DNA of 64,000 nucleotides from RGIG5050 sp045636065 (GTDB lineage Bacteria; Verrucomicrobiota; Kiritimatiellia; RFP12; UBA1067), in NCBI GenBank assembly GCA_045636065.1, contig JAZTWW010000047.1, positions 1-64,000 on the forward strand. Direction: 5' to 3'. Every line of letters begins with the position of its first letter. Positions within the stretch are counted from its first letter, which is position 1. This document shows, one piece after another, positions 33,878-53,470 of this stretch. The position numbers were made by a program, and so were the translations under genes. The notes below the pieces were generated by a model. That model saw only the letters and a program-made list of their open reading frames with translations. It was not told the DNA's origin and made no database searches.

Positions 33878-34569
33878 TGAAGATAGCCGTCATAGCGATG
33901 TTCGCGGCGCTTGTCGCCTGCGGCGCGGAAGCTCCCGGAGAGGGGCTCCCGCCATTTGTTCTCGTGACCACCACCGACACCCCGCCGTATTCGTATTCCG
34001 ATCCCGTCACGGGCGAGGTGGTGGGCCTGGAGATCGATATCGCCCGCGAGGCGGCGGCAAGGCTCGGGCGCGGTCTTGAGATCCGCAAGGACGTCTTCCC
34101 GAACCTCCTTCACGACGTAAGCTGCGGCATCGCCGACATGGCCGCTTCGGGGATAACGATCACCAAGGGCCGCAGCCAGGCGGTGGACTTCACGGTCCCG
34201 TACGCGACGGAGGGCGGAATGTTCATCTACCGCGCCGGCGAGCCGATGCCCACAATGATAACGGCTGAGGGCATGAGGGTCGGCGTCATGGATGCCTCCA
34301 CCTACGACTTCTACCTTTCGGCTCACGGGATCGATCCCATACGCCTCGATTCCTACAAGAAGCTTTTCAAGGCCTTGAAGGAGCGCAGGATTGACACGAT
34401 CTTCTACGACAGCTGCTCAATAAAGAACAGCGTCGCGGAGTCCGGCGGCGAACTGGCGGCGTCCAGGATGGAGACGCGCGAGAATTTCGGCATAGCGGTA
34501 AGGAAGGGCAATACCGTCCTCAAGAAGGTCCTTGACGACGTGATAACGGAGAGGAAGGCGGCAGAATGA
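33877..34569 (+). CDS. Solute-binding lipoprotein, bacterial extracellular family 3
   Basis: 230 residues. A lipoprotein signal (LVACG, Cys15) anchors it in the envelope. The SBP-3 fold is shown by TPPYSYSDPVTGEVVGLEID, ADMAASGITITKGRSQAVDFT and FGIAVRKGN, typical of amino-acid-binding proteins. No ABC permease gene is nearby, so a sensing role is likely. The start overlaps the previous stop by one base (TGATG), and its own stop overlaps the next gene (ATGA), tying it to the phosphatase gene. It sits in the middle of the T3SS translocon region. Confidence 0.8.
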   Translation: MKIAVIAMFAALVACGAEAPGEGLPPFVLVTTTDTPPYSYSDPVTGEVVGLEIDIAREAAARLGRGLEIRKDVFPNLLHDVSCGIADMAASGITITKGRSQAVDFTVPYATEGGMFIYRAGEPMPTMITAEGMRVGVMDASTYDFYLSAHGIDPIRLDSYKKLFKALKERRIDTIFYDSCSIKNSVAESGGELAASRMETRENFGIAVRKGNTVLKKVLDDVITERKAAE

Positions 34570-36245
34570 CGGCGCAGCGCAAACTCGTGTCGAGGCTCGT
34601 TGGGGCCGTCGTCATCGCGTTCGTGGCGTCGATGGCGTTTACGTGGCTCCTCCACGAGAAGATGACGACAAGCGAGATGCACCGGCTCTTCAACTGCGTC
34701 TTCAACGACGTGTCGGTCGACATCCGCGAGCGTGTCGACGCGAGGATGCTGCACCAGGCCATGGTGGTGCGCGACATGTACTACCAGATGCGCGAGGAGC
34801 CCTGGTGGAACGATCCCGACGAGTCGAGCCGCCGCCTCCGCCAGCTCGCGGACGAGCTTGGCGTCGACGAGATATTGATATCGAATCCGAAAGGGCTTCT
34901 CACCCACAGCGCGCGCCGCGAGGAGGTGGGGGCTCTCGACTTCACCGCCGACAAGGGCCAGGCCGGCGAGTTCGCATGCCTTCTCGACAGTGAGTTCGAG
35001 TTCACGCAGTCGATGATGCCCAATTCGCTCCGCGGCGAAATGACGAAGTACGTCGGCGTGTGGATCCCCGAGGGCGGCTTCATCCAGGTTGGCGGGTACG
35101 AGGCATGCGTCCAGAACCTCGCGCGCACGGCGGTTACGGGCCTTACGCACGGCTGGCACGTGAGCGGAGAGGAAGGGGGGATATTCATCACCACCGCCAA
35201 TGGAACGATCATCTCGCACCCCAACGCGGGCAGCGAGGGCGGTCTCTGGAGCGACCCTGGAGAGGACTCGTACTTCGAGAAGCGCGTAATAGAGGGTTTC
35301 CCGGTGTACATCGTCATCCCCAAACGCAAGGCTATAGTTGAAAGGCGCTTCCTCGTGGGGACTTCCGCGTTCCTCAACGGCCTTGCGCTCGTCTTCGCGT
35401 CCATACTCGTCGGGATAGTCATCGCCGGGTACGTCCGCTCGCAGCTTTCCGCGCAGAGGGCAAAGGAGATGAAGATGGCCTCCGACATCCAGGAAAGCGC
35501 CATCCCCCGTACGTTCCCTCCTTTCCCGGGCGTCAAGAGCCTCGACATATATGCAGACATGAAGCCTGCCAAGGACATTGGAGGCGACTTCTACGACTTC
35601 TACTTCACGGGCCCGCACACCCTAATGTTCATCGTGGCGGACGTGAGCGGAAAGGGCGTTCCCGCGGCGCTTTTCATGATGCGCGCCAAGGCTACCATCA
35701 AGGGGATCGCCCAGACGGGGAAGCCCATCGCGGAGACGGTCTTCGAGTCAAACGAATCGCTTAGCCGCGACAACGGAGCCAACATGTTCGTGACGGCGTG
35801 GATAGGCGAGCTCGACCTGGAGACGGGAACCATCACCTACGTGAACGCCGGCCACAACCCGCCTCTCATCCTTTCGGCCCGTCCGGGCGAGGATGGCTCA
35901 AGGGCAAGGTATCTCCACTCCAAGCCGGGGCTTGTCCTCGGTATGATGTCCGGAATGCCGTACACCGCCAAGACGGTCAAGCTTGAGCCGGGCGACGCGA
36001 TATACCTCTACACCGACGGCATAACCGAGCAGCCGGACGAGAAGAAGGAGCTTTTCGGTGAGGAGAGGCTCTTGAGCGCACTCGACGGGATGCTCGCGAA
36101 CGGCACGGCCGTCTTCGACGGCAACCGCTCGCCGATTCCGGGGGCGATCCTCACGTGCGTGCAGGCCCACGGCTTAGGCGTGGAGCAGGCCGACGACTGC
36201 ACCCAGCTCATTTTGAGGTACAACGGTCCGGCTCCGGCCTCATGA
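34566..36245 (+). CDS. Membrane SpoIIE/RsbU-type PP2C phosphatase with an extracytoplasmic sensor
   Basis: 559 residues. A membrane helix (about 10-29), a periplasmic sensor domain (about 30-265, Cache-like) and a second helix (about 268-290) precede a PP2C domain. Its motifs are KDIGGDFYDF, VADVSGKGVPAALFM, NAGHNPP and LYTDGITEQ, with metal-binding Asp residues present. Enzymes of this type dephosphorylate anti-anti-sigma (STAS) proteins and thereby free a sigma factor. No STAS or anti-sigma kinase gene lies in the window. Coupling to the binding lipoprotein suggests ligand-controlled phosphatase activity affecting T3SS expression or assembly, as proposed for chlamydial RsbU-like proteins. 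Confidence 0.85.
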   Translation: MTAQRKLVSRLVGAVVIAFVASMAFTWLLHEKMTTSEMHRLFNCVFNDVSVDIRERVDARMLHQAMVVRDMYYQMREEPWWNDPDESSRRLRQLADELGVDEILISNPKGLLTHSARREEVGALDFTADKGQAGEFACLLDSEFEFTQSMMPNSLRGEMTKYVGVWIPEGGFIQVGGYEACVQNLARTAVTGLTHGWHVSGEEGGIFITTANGTIISHPNAGSEGGLWSDPGEDSYFEKRVIEGFPVYIVIPKRKAIVERRFLVGTSAFLNGLALVFASILVGIVIAGYVRSQLSAQRAKEMKMASDIQESAIPRTFPPFPGVKSLDIYADMKPAKDIGGDFYDFYFTGPHTLMFIVADVSGKGVPAALFMMRAKATIKGIAQTGKPIAETVFESNESLSRDNGANMFVTAWIGELDLETGTITYVNAGHNPPLILSARPGEDGSRARYLHSKPGLVLGMMSGMPYTAKTVKLEPGDAIYLYTDGITEQPDEKKELFGEERLLSALDGMLANGTAVFDGNRSPIPGAILTCVQAHGLGVEQADDCTQLILRYNGPAPAS

Positions 36246-36250
36246 GCCGC

Positions 36251-36279
36251 TGGACTAGTTGCCTGGAAAATGGTATAAT
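36251..36279 (+). promoter_or_regulatory. Sigma-70-type promoter before the second pair of small helical genes
   Basis: TGGACT (36251-36256), a 17-bp spacer and TATAAT (36274-36279) with an extended -10 TGG. It lies 25 bp before the ATG at 36305. Confidence 0.7.
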
Positions 36280-36304
36280 ACAGACTTCAAGGCAAGGAGC
36301 AGGG

Positions 36305-36823
36305 ATGTCCATAACTGTAGATAAGATTGCGGTGAATCGCTACGCGCCGGCAGGGAGCGAAGCGATAAACCTGTATTCTACCGGGTTGGAGGGCGGTTCC
36401 GGGCTTACGATAGGGCAGCTCGCCATAGCAGTGTCGCTTCGCGCGGCGGCTACGTACGAGGCGCAGAGCGTCCTCAAGATGAACAGGATGTCGAGCGGCT
36501 CGATGAACCTCGACAAGGCGTCCGAGTACATGGAGGAGCTGGCCGAGGACACCATGCAGGACTGGGCTACGGCCAGAAACTACCTGATCAGCGAGCTTGA
36601 GATAGACGAGGCGGATCTGCCGGAGACGGTGGATACCTACAACAGGCGCATGGATGCGATAAAGGCGATAAAGAGCAAGATCGACTCTTTGACGCAGACG
36701 CAGCAGACGTACATGGTCGACCTGCAGACGCTTGTGAACCGCCGCGACGTCGCCTACTCCACCTCGTCCAACATTGTCAAGACTCTTGGCACGTCCATGA
36801 ACGGCAACGCCGCGAACTTCTAG
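36305..36823 (+). CDS. Small helical T3SS-associated protein, KRDxAY family member 3
   Basis: 172 residues from the ATG at 36305 (AAGGAG upstream); the frame open upstream belongs to the phosphatase region. It contains LSIAVSLRAAATYEA-like helical sequence and ends with TLVNRRDVAYSTSSNIVKTL and GNAANF, the family C-terminus. It shares with member 4 a middle block beginning LTIGQLAIAVSLRAAA or LSISQVIMALCLQRAA. Members 3 and 4 form a closer pair. No signal peptide. Confidence 0.55.
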   Translation: MSITVDKIAVNRYAPAGSEAINLYSTGLEGGSGLTIGQLAIAVSLRAAATYEAQSVLKMNRMSSGSMNLDKASEYMEELAEDTMQDWATARNYLISELEIDEADLPETVDTYNRRMDAIKAIKSKIDSLTQTQQTYMVDLQTLVNRRDVAYSTSSNIVKTLGTSMNGNAANF

Positions 36824-36841
36824 GATTGAAAGGACTGTACG

Positions 36842-37441
36842 ATGTCAATAGGAATTTCAGAGATAATGCTTTCCATGACGAGCCCGGAGACGGGTGCGTA
36901 CCTTACCGGAAGGGGGTACACCGTAGACGGCGTATACGAGGCCGATGGCGTTACGCCGAGGCTCCTTTCCATAAGCCAGGTCATAATGGCGCTCTGCCTC
37001 CAGCGTGCGGCCCAGCTGGAGAACGGCTACGTCGATTCCAGGACGGGCAAGTACGTCGACGGGATCATCGACATGATGGAGGACATCGAGGACACGTCCG
37101 AGCAGCTTTCGCTGATGACGCAGATAGAGAACGAGGTTCTCGACGGTTCTGTCGACCTTACTACGCAGACGCTCACGTACAAGGGCGAGACGTATACGTA
37201 CTACAACTTCCTTACGAGCGTCATGGAGATCGACAACGTCCCCTACGGAACGGCCGATTCGTCGAGCGAGGAGTTCATTTCCGCTCTCGAATCTAAGATG
37301 GACGAGAAGAACTCGTTCTCGCAGCAGACGATGATCGAGCTCCAGTCCAAGACGAACAAGCGCGACCAGGCGTACGATCTAATATCGAACGCGATAAAGT
37401 CGATCAACACCGTCCTTACGGGCAACGTGAACAACATGTAG
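36842..37441 (+). CDS. Small helical T3SS-associated protein, KRDxAY family member 4
   Basis: 199 residues, the longest member. An N-terminal block (MSIGISEIMLSM, then LLSISQVIMALCLQRAAQLE) parallels member 3. The C-terminus carries SKTNKRDQAYDLISNAIKSI and ends NVNNM. An insertion around residues 85-135 with several Tyr (KGETYTYYNFL) is unique to this copy. It precedes the giant exported gene by 27 nt, so one transcript could cover both. Confidence 0.55.
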   Translation: MSIGISEIMLSMTSPETGAYLTGRGYTVDGVYEADGVTPRLLSISQVIMALCLQRAAQLENGYVDSRTGKYVDGIIDMMEDIEDTSEQLSLMTQIENEVLDGSVDLTTQTLTYKGETYTYYNFLTSVMEIDNVPYGTADSSSEEFISALESKMDEKNSFSQQTMIELQSKTNKRDQAYDLISNAIKSINTVLTGNVNNM

Positions 37442-37468
37442 GGGTAAAGGAGGAAAGGGGAAGGCTGC

Positions 37469-48523
<11,055 letters not shown>

Positions 48524-48557
48524 ATGGACACGGGCAAATTTAGCGGCTGGGAGTGAA

Positions 48558-48965
48558 ATGGCGAAAAGCGCGATAGAGAGGCTTGTTGAAGCGGTCGGGT
48601 ATCCTGAAAGGGTGCCCGCAGGCGCCGTTTCGTCCACTTTGAGGGTGGACGGCATGGAGATCGCCGCCAAGGAGCAGGAAGGGCGCATACGCCTTGAATA
48701 CGTTGTCACGCACGACGAATCGCTCCTTCCCTCGCTCGCCACATACGCCGCCGGCCGCCTTCTCAGGGAGGACGCCGCCCTTGCCTGGGGTGATGGCGCC
48801 TTCATATGGCAGGATGCCGATGCCGGTGCGGACGCAAGGAGCCTTCTCAGGTTTTTCGAGACTTTCATGGATTCATGCGACTGGTGGCGTGCGAGGGTTG
48901 ATGCGCTCGGGGGGCGCGAGGGTGTTCCGTCGTCAGGGCCCGAGACGTTCATGATAAGGCCTTAA
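48558..48965 (+). CDS. Class I T3SS chaperone, CesT-like
   Basis: 135 residues from the ATG at 48558. An acidic alpha/beta protein with the layout of CesT/SycE chaperones: helix (AIERLVEAVGYPERVP), strands (STLRVDGMEIAAKEQEGRI), then LATYAAGRLLREDAALAWGD and a C-terminal helix with LLRFFETFMDSCDWWRARV. Such dimers bind the N-terminal part of one secreted protein. It lies between the giant exported gene and sctC, so its client could be an apparatus protein or a distant effector. Confidence 0.7.
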   Translation: MAKSAIERLVEAVGYPERVPAGAVSSTLRVDGMEIAAKEQEGRIRLEYVVTHDESLLPSLATYAAGRLLREDAALAWGDGAFIWQDADAGADARSLLRFFETFMDSCDWWRARVDALGGREGVPSSGPETFMIRP

Positions 48966-48980
48966 GGGGAGAGTGTGGAA

Positions 48981-51275
48981 ATGGAGACAGCAAATAGAGG
49001 CATGAGGCGCCGGACGGGGGATGTGAAGATCTCCCGGATCCGCACGCTCGCGTCTACCGTCGTGTTCGCCTTGGCGTTGGCCGCCTTTGCGCCGCTTTCC
49101 GCCGCTCCCATACCGTGGAAGCTTCCCGCCTACACGCTTGTCGCAAGGGATATGGATCTCAGGACCGCGCTCGACACGTTTGCCGTCGCGCAGGGGCTTT
49201 CGGTTGTGATGTCGGGGTCGGTCGGCGGCTCCTTCTCCGGCGATTTCAAGGATGTGCCTCCGGGAGAATTTCTCGACAGGATCGCGACGACCCACAATCT
49301 CATATGGTACTACGACGGTGCAGCCCTCTACCTCTATGGAGCGGGCGAGATCGCCACGATGCTTATAGACCTCAAGTACATGAAGGCCGCCGAAGTGAGG
49401 GACATGCTCGCCGAGCTTGGCGTCGAGGACAGCCGCTATCCCCTCAAGACAACGTCGAACGACGAGCTCGTGATGGTGTCCGGGCCGCCGAGGTATGTCT
49501 CGCTCGTCGTCGAGATGATATCGAAGGCCGACAGCCTCAAGGAGACGCGCACCTTCAACGAGGTCGAGACGAGGCTCTTTCCGCTCGTGAACACATGGGC
49601 GGACGATGTGAGCTTCAAGGTCAACAGCCCCGAGTCGACGCTTGTCATAAGCGGCGTCGCGAAGATCCTCGATCAGATCATGAGCGGCGGCTCCGGCACG
49701 AAGATGCACGATGTTACGACGTCGAACGAGGTGTCCGTCCTTGAGGTCCAGCAGACGGCCGCCTTCCGCCCGATAATCCGCGCGGAGAACCGCCTAAACG
49801 CCGTTCTCGTCCGCGATGCCGTCTCGCGCATGGGGATGTACGAGAAGCTCATAAAGCAGCTCGACGTTCCTCAGAAGCTTATCGAGATAGACATAACGGT
49901 CGTGGAGCTTTCGAAGAAGGACGCTCTCGACTGGCAGCTTTCCCTGTCGCTTTCGACTTCGCGCGGGCACACGCAGTATGGCGTAGGGCAGAACGCCGGG
50001 AACATCTTCAGCACTTCAGATATCGCCGGGCAGGGGCTTGCGGGCGCTCTCACGCACATACACTCGTCCTACAGCCTTGCGGCGTCTCTCCAGGCGCTCA
50101 AGGAGAAGGGCAAGGCGAGGAGCATTTCAAGGACTTCCCTCGTGACGGTGAACAACCTCGCCGCCGAGATGACGGACACTCAGAGCTACCACGCGAAGGT
50201 GGTCGGTACGGAGGTCGCGAGCCTTGAAGAGGTTTCGGCAGGGACAAAGCTCCAGATAAAGCCCCGCATCCTCCCCTCGCCTTCCTCCGACGTCCCCGAC
50301 AGGGTGTGGCTCACCCTTGAGCTCGACGACGGCGGCTTCGAGGCGATAACGGTGGATGCGATGCCGATGACGCGCGCTTCGACGCTTCTCACGCAGACGG
50401 CGGTGTATGCCGATGAATCCGTCATGCTGGCGGGCTACTTGAGGGACATTGAGGAGAACGCCGGCTGGGGCATCCCGTACTTGAGGGACATCCCCTTGAT
50501 TGGCTGGATATTCGGCGGCAAATCTACCCGCACCGAGACTGTCCAGAGGATGTTCATCCTTACGCCGCACATCATCAACATCGATATGGACATGCTCGCC
50601 CGCGAGCAGGGCATGCGCCTGAGGGAAATCTCCGACGCAGAGGCGATGGAGGATGACGCCGACATAAGCGACGAGGCCCGCGCAATACGCGATCTTGAGC
50701 GCAAGGACGAGCGCGAACGCCGCCACGAGAAGGTGAAGGATACGCTCGAGCGCCGCAAGGCCGAGATTGGGCATGGCAAGGAGATGCGCCAGTTCGACCG
50801 CAGGCGCGGCAAACTTGTGCTGGCCGACGATCTCAGCGCCTGGGTAGCCGAGGAGTCCGAGGCCAAGGAGCGGCTGGAGCAGGAGGAGAATGCCGCCAAG
50901 GCGAAGCGCGAGGCGGAGGCCAAGGCGAAGAAGGATGCTGAAGAGCAGGCCGCCAAGGCCAAGAAGGAGGCTGAAGCCAAGGCGGCAAAGGAAGCCAAGG
51001 CGAAGCGTGAGGCCGAGGAGCAGGCCGCAAAGGCGAAGAAGGAGGCCGAGGAGCAGGCCGCAAAGGCGAAGAAGGAGGCAGAAGAGCAGGCGGCCAAGGC
51101 GAAGAAGGAAGCCGAGGAAAAGGCCAAGCGCGAGGCGGCTGAAAAGGCAGCCAAGGCCAAGAAGGCGGCGGCTGCCAAGGCGCAGAAGGAAAGGGCCGCG
51201 AAGGCCAAGCGCGACGCAGAGACAAAGCCGGTTCTGCCGGCTCCTAAGCCGGAGGCAAAGACGGAAGTCAAATGA
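48981..51275 (+). CDS. sctC: T3SS outer membrane secretin with a long charged tail
   Basis: 764 residues from the ATG at 48981 (AGGGGAGA 8 nt upstream). It forms the outer membrane ring. The signal peptide ends near LSAAP. N0/N1/N3 domains (about 45-260) are followed by the secretin core (about 290-540) with VWLTLELDDGG near 442 and GIPYLRDIPLIGWIFGG, the VPxLxxIPxIGxLF signature. Residues about 550-764 are charged helix with an Ala/Lys/Glu repeat (EEQAAKAKKEA), like the TolA linker. Typical secretins end soon after the core, so this tail is unusual. The stop overlaps the next start (ATGA). Confidence 0.92.
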   Translation: METANRGMRRRTGDVKISRIRTLASTVVFALALAAFAPLSAAPIPWKLPAYTLVARDMDLRTALDTFAVAQGLSVVMSGSVGGSFSGDFKDVPPGEFLDRIATTHNLIWYYDGAALYLYGAGEIATMLIDLKYMKAAEVRDMLAELGVEDSRYPLKTTSNDELVMVSGPPRYVSLVVEMISKADSLKETRTFNEVETRLFPLVNTWADDVSFKVNSPESTLVISGVAKILDQIMSGGSGTKMHDVTTSNEVSVLEVQQTAAFRPIIRAENRLNAVLVRDAVSRMGMYEKLIKQLDVPQKLIEIDITVVELSKKDALDWQLSLSLSTSRGHTQYGVGQNAGNIFSTSDIAGQGLAGALTHIHSSYSLAASLQALKEKGKARSISRTSLVTVNNLAAEMTDTQSYHAKVVGTEVASLEEVSAGTKLQIKPRILPSPSSDVPDRVWLTLELDDGGFEAITVDAMPMTRASTLLTQTAVYADESVMLAGYLRDIEENAGWGIPYLRDIPLIGWIFGGKSTRTETVQRMFILTPHIINIDMDMLAREQGMRLREISDAEAMEDDADISDEARAIRDLERKDERERRHEKVKDTLERRKAEIGHGKEMRQFDRRRGKLVLADDLSAWVAEESEAKERLEQEENAAKAKREAEAKAKKDAEEQAAKAKKEAEAKAAKEAKAKREAEEQAAKAKKEAEEQAAKAKKEAEEQAAKAKKEAEEKAKREAAEKAAKAKKAAAAKAQKERAAKAKRDAETKPVLPAPKPEAKTEVK
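50899..51220 (+). repeat. 33-nt in-frame repeats in the secretin tail
   Basis: Units encoding EEQAAKAKKEA recur several times, three of them in immediate tandem around 51015-51120. They code for a continuous Ala/Lys/Glu helix. Confidence 0.8.
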
Positions 51276-51922
51276 CGAAGGCGAACTTCAATATCGAGAA
51301 CGGTTTCGTTGAAACCGGGGCAGGCAGATGGCTTACGAGCCGCTGCCAGCCTGCGGCTTTCACCGGAAAGGCCGTAAGGATGCGCCGCAAAGGCTGGTGC
51401 GTCCGCGACCGCTCCCTTCTCGATCTTCTCGAAACCTCTGGCGTTTCGAGGTTCGCCGATTCAAGTCGCCCGTTCCTGACGCACATACCCTGCGCATCCA
51501 CGATATACGCCGTCTCCTCAAAGGTCCTTGTGGCTCCCGCTTCCGCGAGAAGGGGCGCCGAGATCGTAAAGGCCGTCCCGATGAGCCTTAAAGGCGGAAT
51601 CTGCACGACGGAGTTCTCGCAGGGGCCTGAGGGTGAAGCCTCCCAGGAGGCCGCATGGGCCGTGATGGCCACGGCCGGGCGCACATGCCGCATTCCGCTT
51701 GAAGAGGGCGAGACGCTCTCCGTAAGGCCCGAGGCGATCGTCGCATGGACGGGAAAGCGGCCTACCGGGTTCTGCCCCAAGCTTTCATTGTGGGACGTCA
51801 TCCTTCCAAGGGGGCCGAGGGATCTTCTTTTCACGTTCTACGGGCCGGGAGTCGTCTGGGTGGAAGGGTCGAAGGCCCAAAGCCGCAGGCCGAATGCCGC
51901 AAGGAGGGCCTATGTCGTTTGA
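51272..51922 (+). CDS. AIM24-like protein in the T3SS operon
   Basis: 216 residues, no signal peptide. The second half (RIPLEEGETLSVRPEAIVAW, later LLFTFYGPGVVWVEGS) fits the beta-rich AIM24/DUF124 fold, whose bacterial members have no settled function. The N-terminal part (WLTSRCQPAAFTGKAVRMR) may be a second half of the same pseudo-symmetric fold. It overlaps sctC by 4 bp and sctW by 11 bp, so it belongs firmly to the apparatus operon. Confidence 0.55.
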   Translation: MTKANFNIENGFVETGAGRWLTSRCQPAAFTGKAVRMRRKGWCVRDRSLLDLLETSGVSRFADSSRPFLTHIPCASTIYAVSSKVLVAPASARRGAEIVKAVPMSLKGGICTTEFSQGPEGEASQEAAWAVMATAGRTCRIPLEEGETLSVRPEAIVAWTGKRPTGFCPKLSLWDVILPRGPRDLLFTFYGPGVVWVEGSKAQSRRPNAARRAYVV

Positions 51923-53096
51923 CGCGGCACAGATTCTCCGGCAGACGTATGCCGCAGGAGCCGAGGCGATGGAGTTCCGCGAGATGGCGGAGGCCCGCCA
52001 TACGGCGATGACCGCCCCGGTGCAGCGCGGCGAGATGATGGGTACGGCCTTCACCGTGGAGGCCGATCCCACGGCCGAGCTCATGGACTCCATGGAGGAG
52101 CTTTCCTTCCAGTTCGAGGAGAAGGAGACGAAGCGCGCCAGCGAGCGCAAGATGGGCGAGATGCAGGGGCCGCGCTCAGCGCTTCTGAAGGCCGTCGAGA
52201 CGTGGATGCGGATGCTGCCCGACATGCCCGGGCGCGAGTTCCTGGCGCACATCCTAAGGAACATGCGTTTTGCCAACTCGGCCGGGAATCCAATGTCCGC
52301 GCAGGATCTTTTAAAGGAGCTTGCGCGAGGCTCCACGGATCCGTCGCACCAGTTCGCGATGCTCGACATACTCGAGCAGGCGTTCGGCGAAGGCGAGGAC
52401 TCCCTGCGCGAGCTCATCCGCCAGGCCAAGGCGGAGCTTACGAGGGCCAAGGGGCCCGAGATCCGCGCAGGGCTGAACCTCGCGGAGGAGGTCAACGCCC
52501 GCGCCACCACGCCGGAGGAGATGGGCGAGCTGAGAGACATGTACCGCAGCGAGGTGATAGGTTTCACCAAGCCGCAGGACTGCTTCCGTTCGCTTCTGGA
52601 GGCACGCGGGGCCGAAGGGCTCAAGGATGCGATAGAGTTCCTTATCGCCGGCTGCGGAGCGGATCTCAAGTCGCAGTCTCCTTCTATGGAGGCGGCCGCG
52701 CTCGGACGCATCCTTACGGATCTCCAGTGTGTACAGGTCCTGCAGACGGTCATTGAAGCGCTGGCGGCGCTCGGCTACCGCATGAAGAAGCAGTTCGGCG
52801 AAAAATGCCTTATGGACGGCGAGCAGATGACGGAGCGCGTGATGGATTTCACGGAGCAGTCGTTCGTGTCCGCCTCTAGCATAGAGTCGTTCATCGGAGA
52901 CTGCGGGCTCAAGGCCCTTCTCGCGAGGATGGACTTCGCGCGCGAGCTTACGGGCCTTTTCCGCAAGCTCTCGCCGCGTCTCTTCGAGCACGAGGGCGAC
53001 AGGGAGCGTCTTGTGGATGCGGCGCAGGAGCATCTCGACGGTCTTATAACGGAAGAGAACTCGCAAGAGAATGAAACGGAAGGGGGTGCTCAATGA
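51912..53096 (+). CDS. sctW: T3SS gatekeeper (YopN/CopN/InvE/HrpJ family)
   Basis: 394 residues from the ATG at 51912, with AAGGAGG 4-5 nt upstream inside the previous gene. It would control the switch from translocators to effectors at the export gate. An N-terminal polar segment, then helical X-bundle domains (about 70-280 with MLDILEQAFGEG and QDLLKELARGS), and a C-terminal TyeA-like part (GEKCLMDGEQMTERVM and following) are fused in one chain, as in CopN-like and InvE proteins. A CesT-like chaperone gene follows with a 4-bp overlap. Confidence 0.85.
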   Translation: MSFDAAQILRQTYAAGAEAMEFREMAEARHTAMTAPVQRGEMMGTAFTVEADPTAELMDSMEELSFQFEEKETKRASERKMGEMQGPRSALLKAVETWMRMLPDMPGREFLAHILRNMRFANSAGNPMSAQDLLKELARGSTDPSHQFAMLDILEQAFGEGEDSLRELIRQAKAELTRAKGPEIRAGLNLAEEVNARATTPEEMGELRDMYRSEVIGFTKPQDCFRSLLEARGAEGLKDAIEFLIAGCGADLKSQSPSMEAAALGRILTDLQCVQVLQTVIEALAALGYRMKKQFGEKCLMDGEQMTERVMDFTEQSFVSASSIESFIGDCGLKALLARMDFARELTGLFRKLSPRLFEHEGDRERLVDAAQEHLDGLITEENSQENETEGGAQ

Positions 53097-53470
53097 CGGC
53101 ACCTGTCTGGATGAACGCTGTGATCGGCGATTTCGCGCGGGCGGCGGGCATAGACGGTCTCAAGCTCAACGACCGCGGTGCGGCCGCGCTCGATTTCGAA
53201 ACCGGCGTTTCGCTCAGGCTTGAGTACACCGGAGGCGAGCTTGTCGTCGCCGTGACGGTGCCGCACGCCGATCTGAAGAGACTTCTTTCTGCATCGCGCC
53301 CCGATGCGAGGTTCGGATTCAAGATAAGGACGGGCGTTCTCGCGAAATCCGGACGCGCCGTCATGGCGGTCAGGCTGGAGGAGCGCGACGTCACGCTGCC
53401 ACGTCTGAATGCGGCTTTCACGGCGCTCTGGCGCCTCGCAGGGGAGACAGGAGGTTCCAAATGGGCATGA
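53093..53470 (+). CDS. Class I T3SS chaperone, probably for the gatekeeper
   Basis: 125 residues. An acidic alpha/beta protein with the CesT/SycN layout: DFARAAGIDGLKLNDRG, strands ALDFETGVSLRLEY and ELVVAVTVP, and a C-terminal helix (LNAAFTALWRLAGE). It directly follows sctW, the place of sycN/scc1 genes in Yersinia and Chlamydia. The family call rests on layout and position. Confidence 0.6.
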   Translation: MTAPVWMNAVIGDFARAAGIDGLKLNDRGAAALDFETGVSLRLEYTGGELVVAVTVPHADLKRLLSASRPDARFGFKIRTGVLAKSGRAVMAVRLEERDVTLPRLNAAFTALWRLAGETGGSKWA

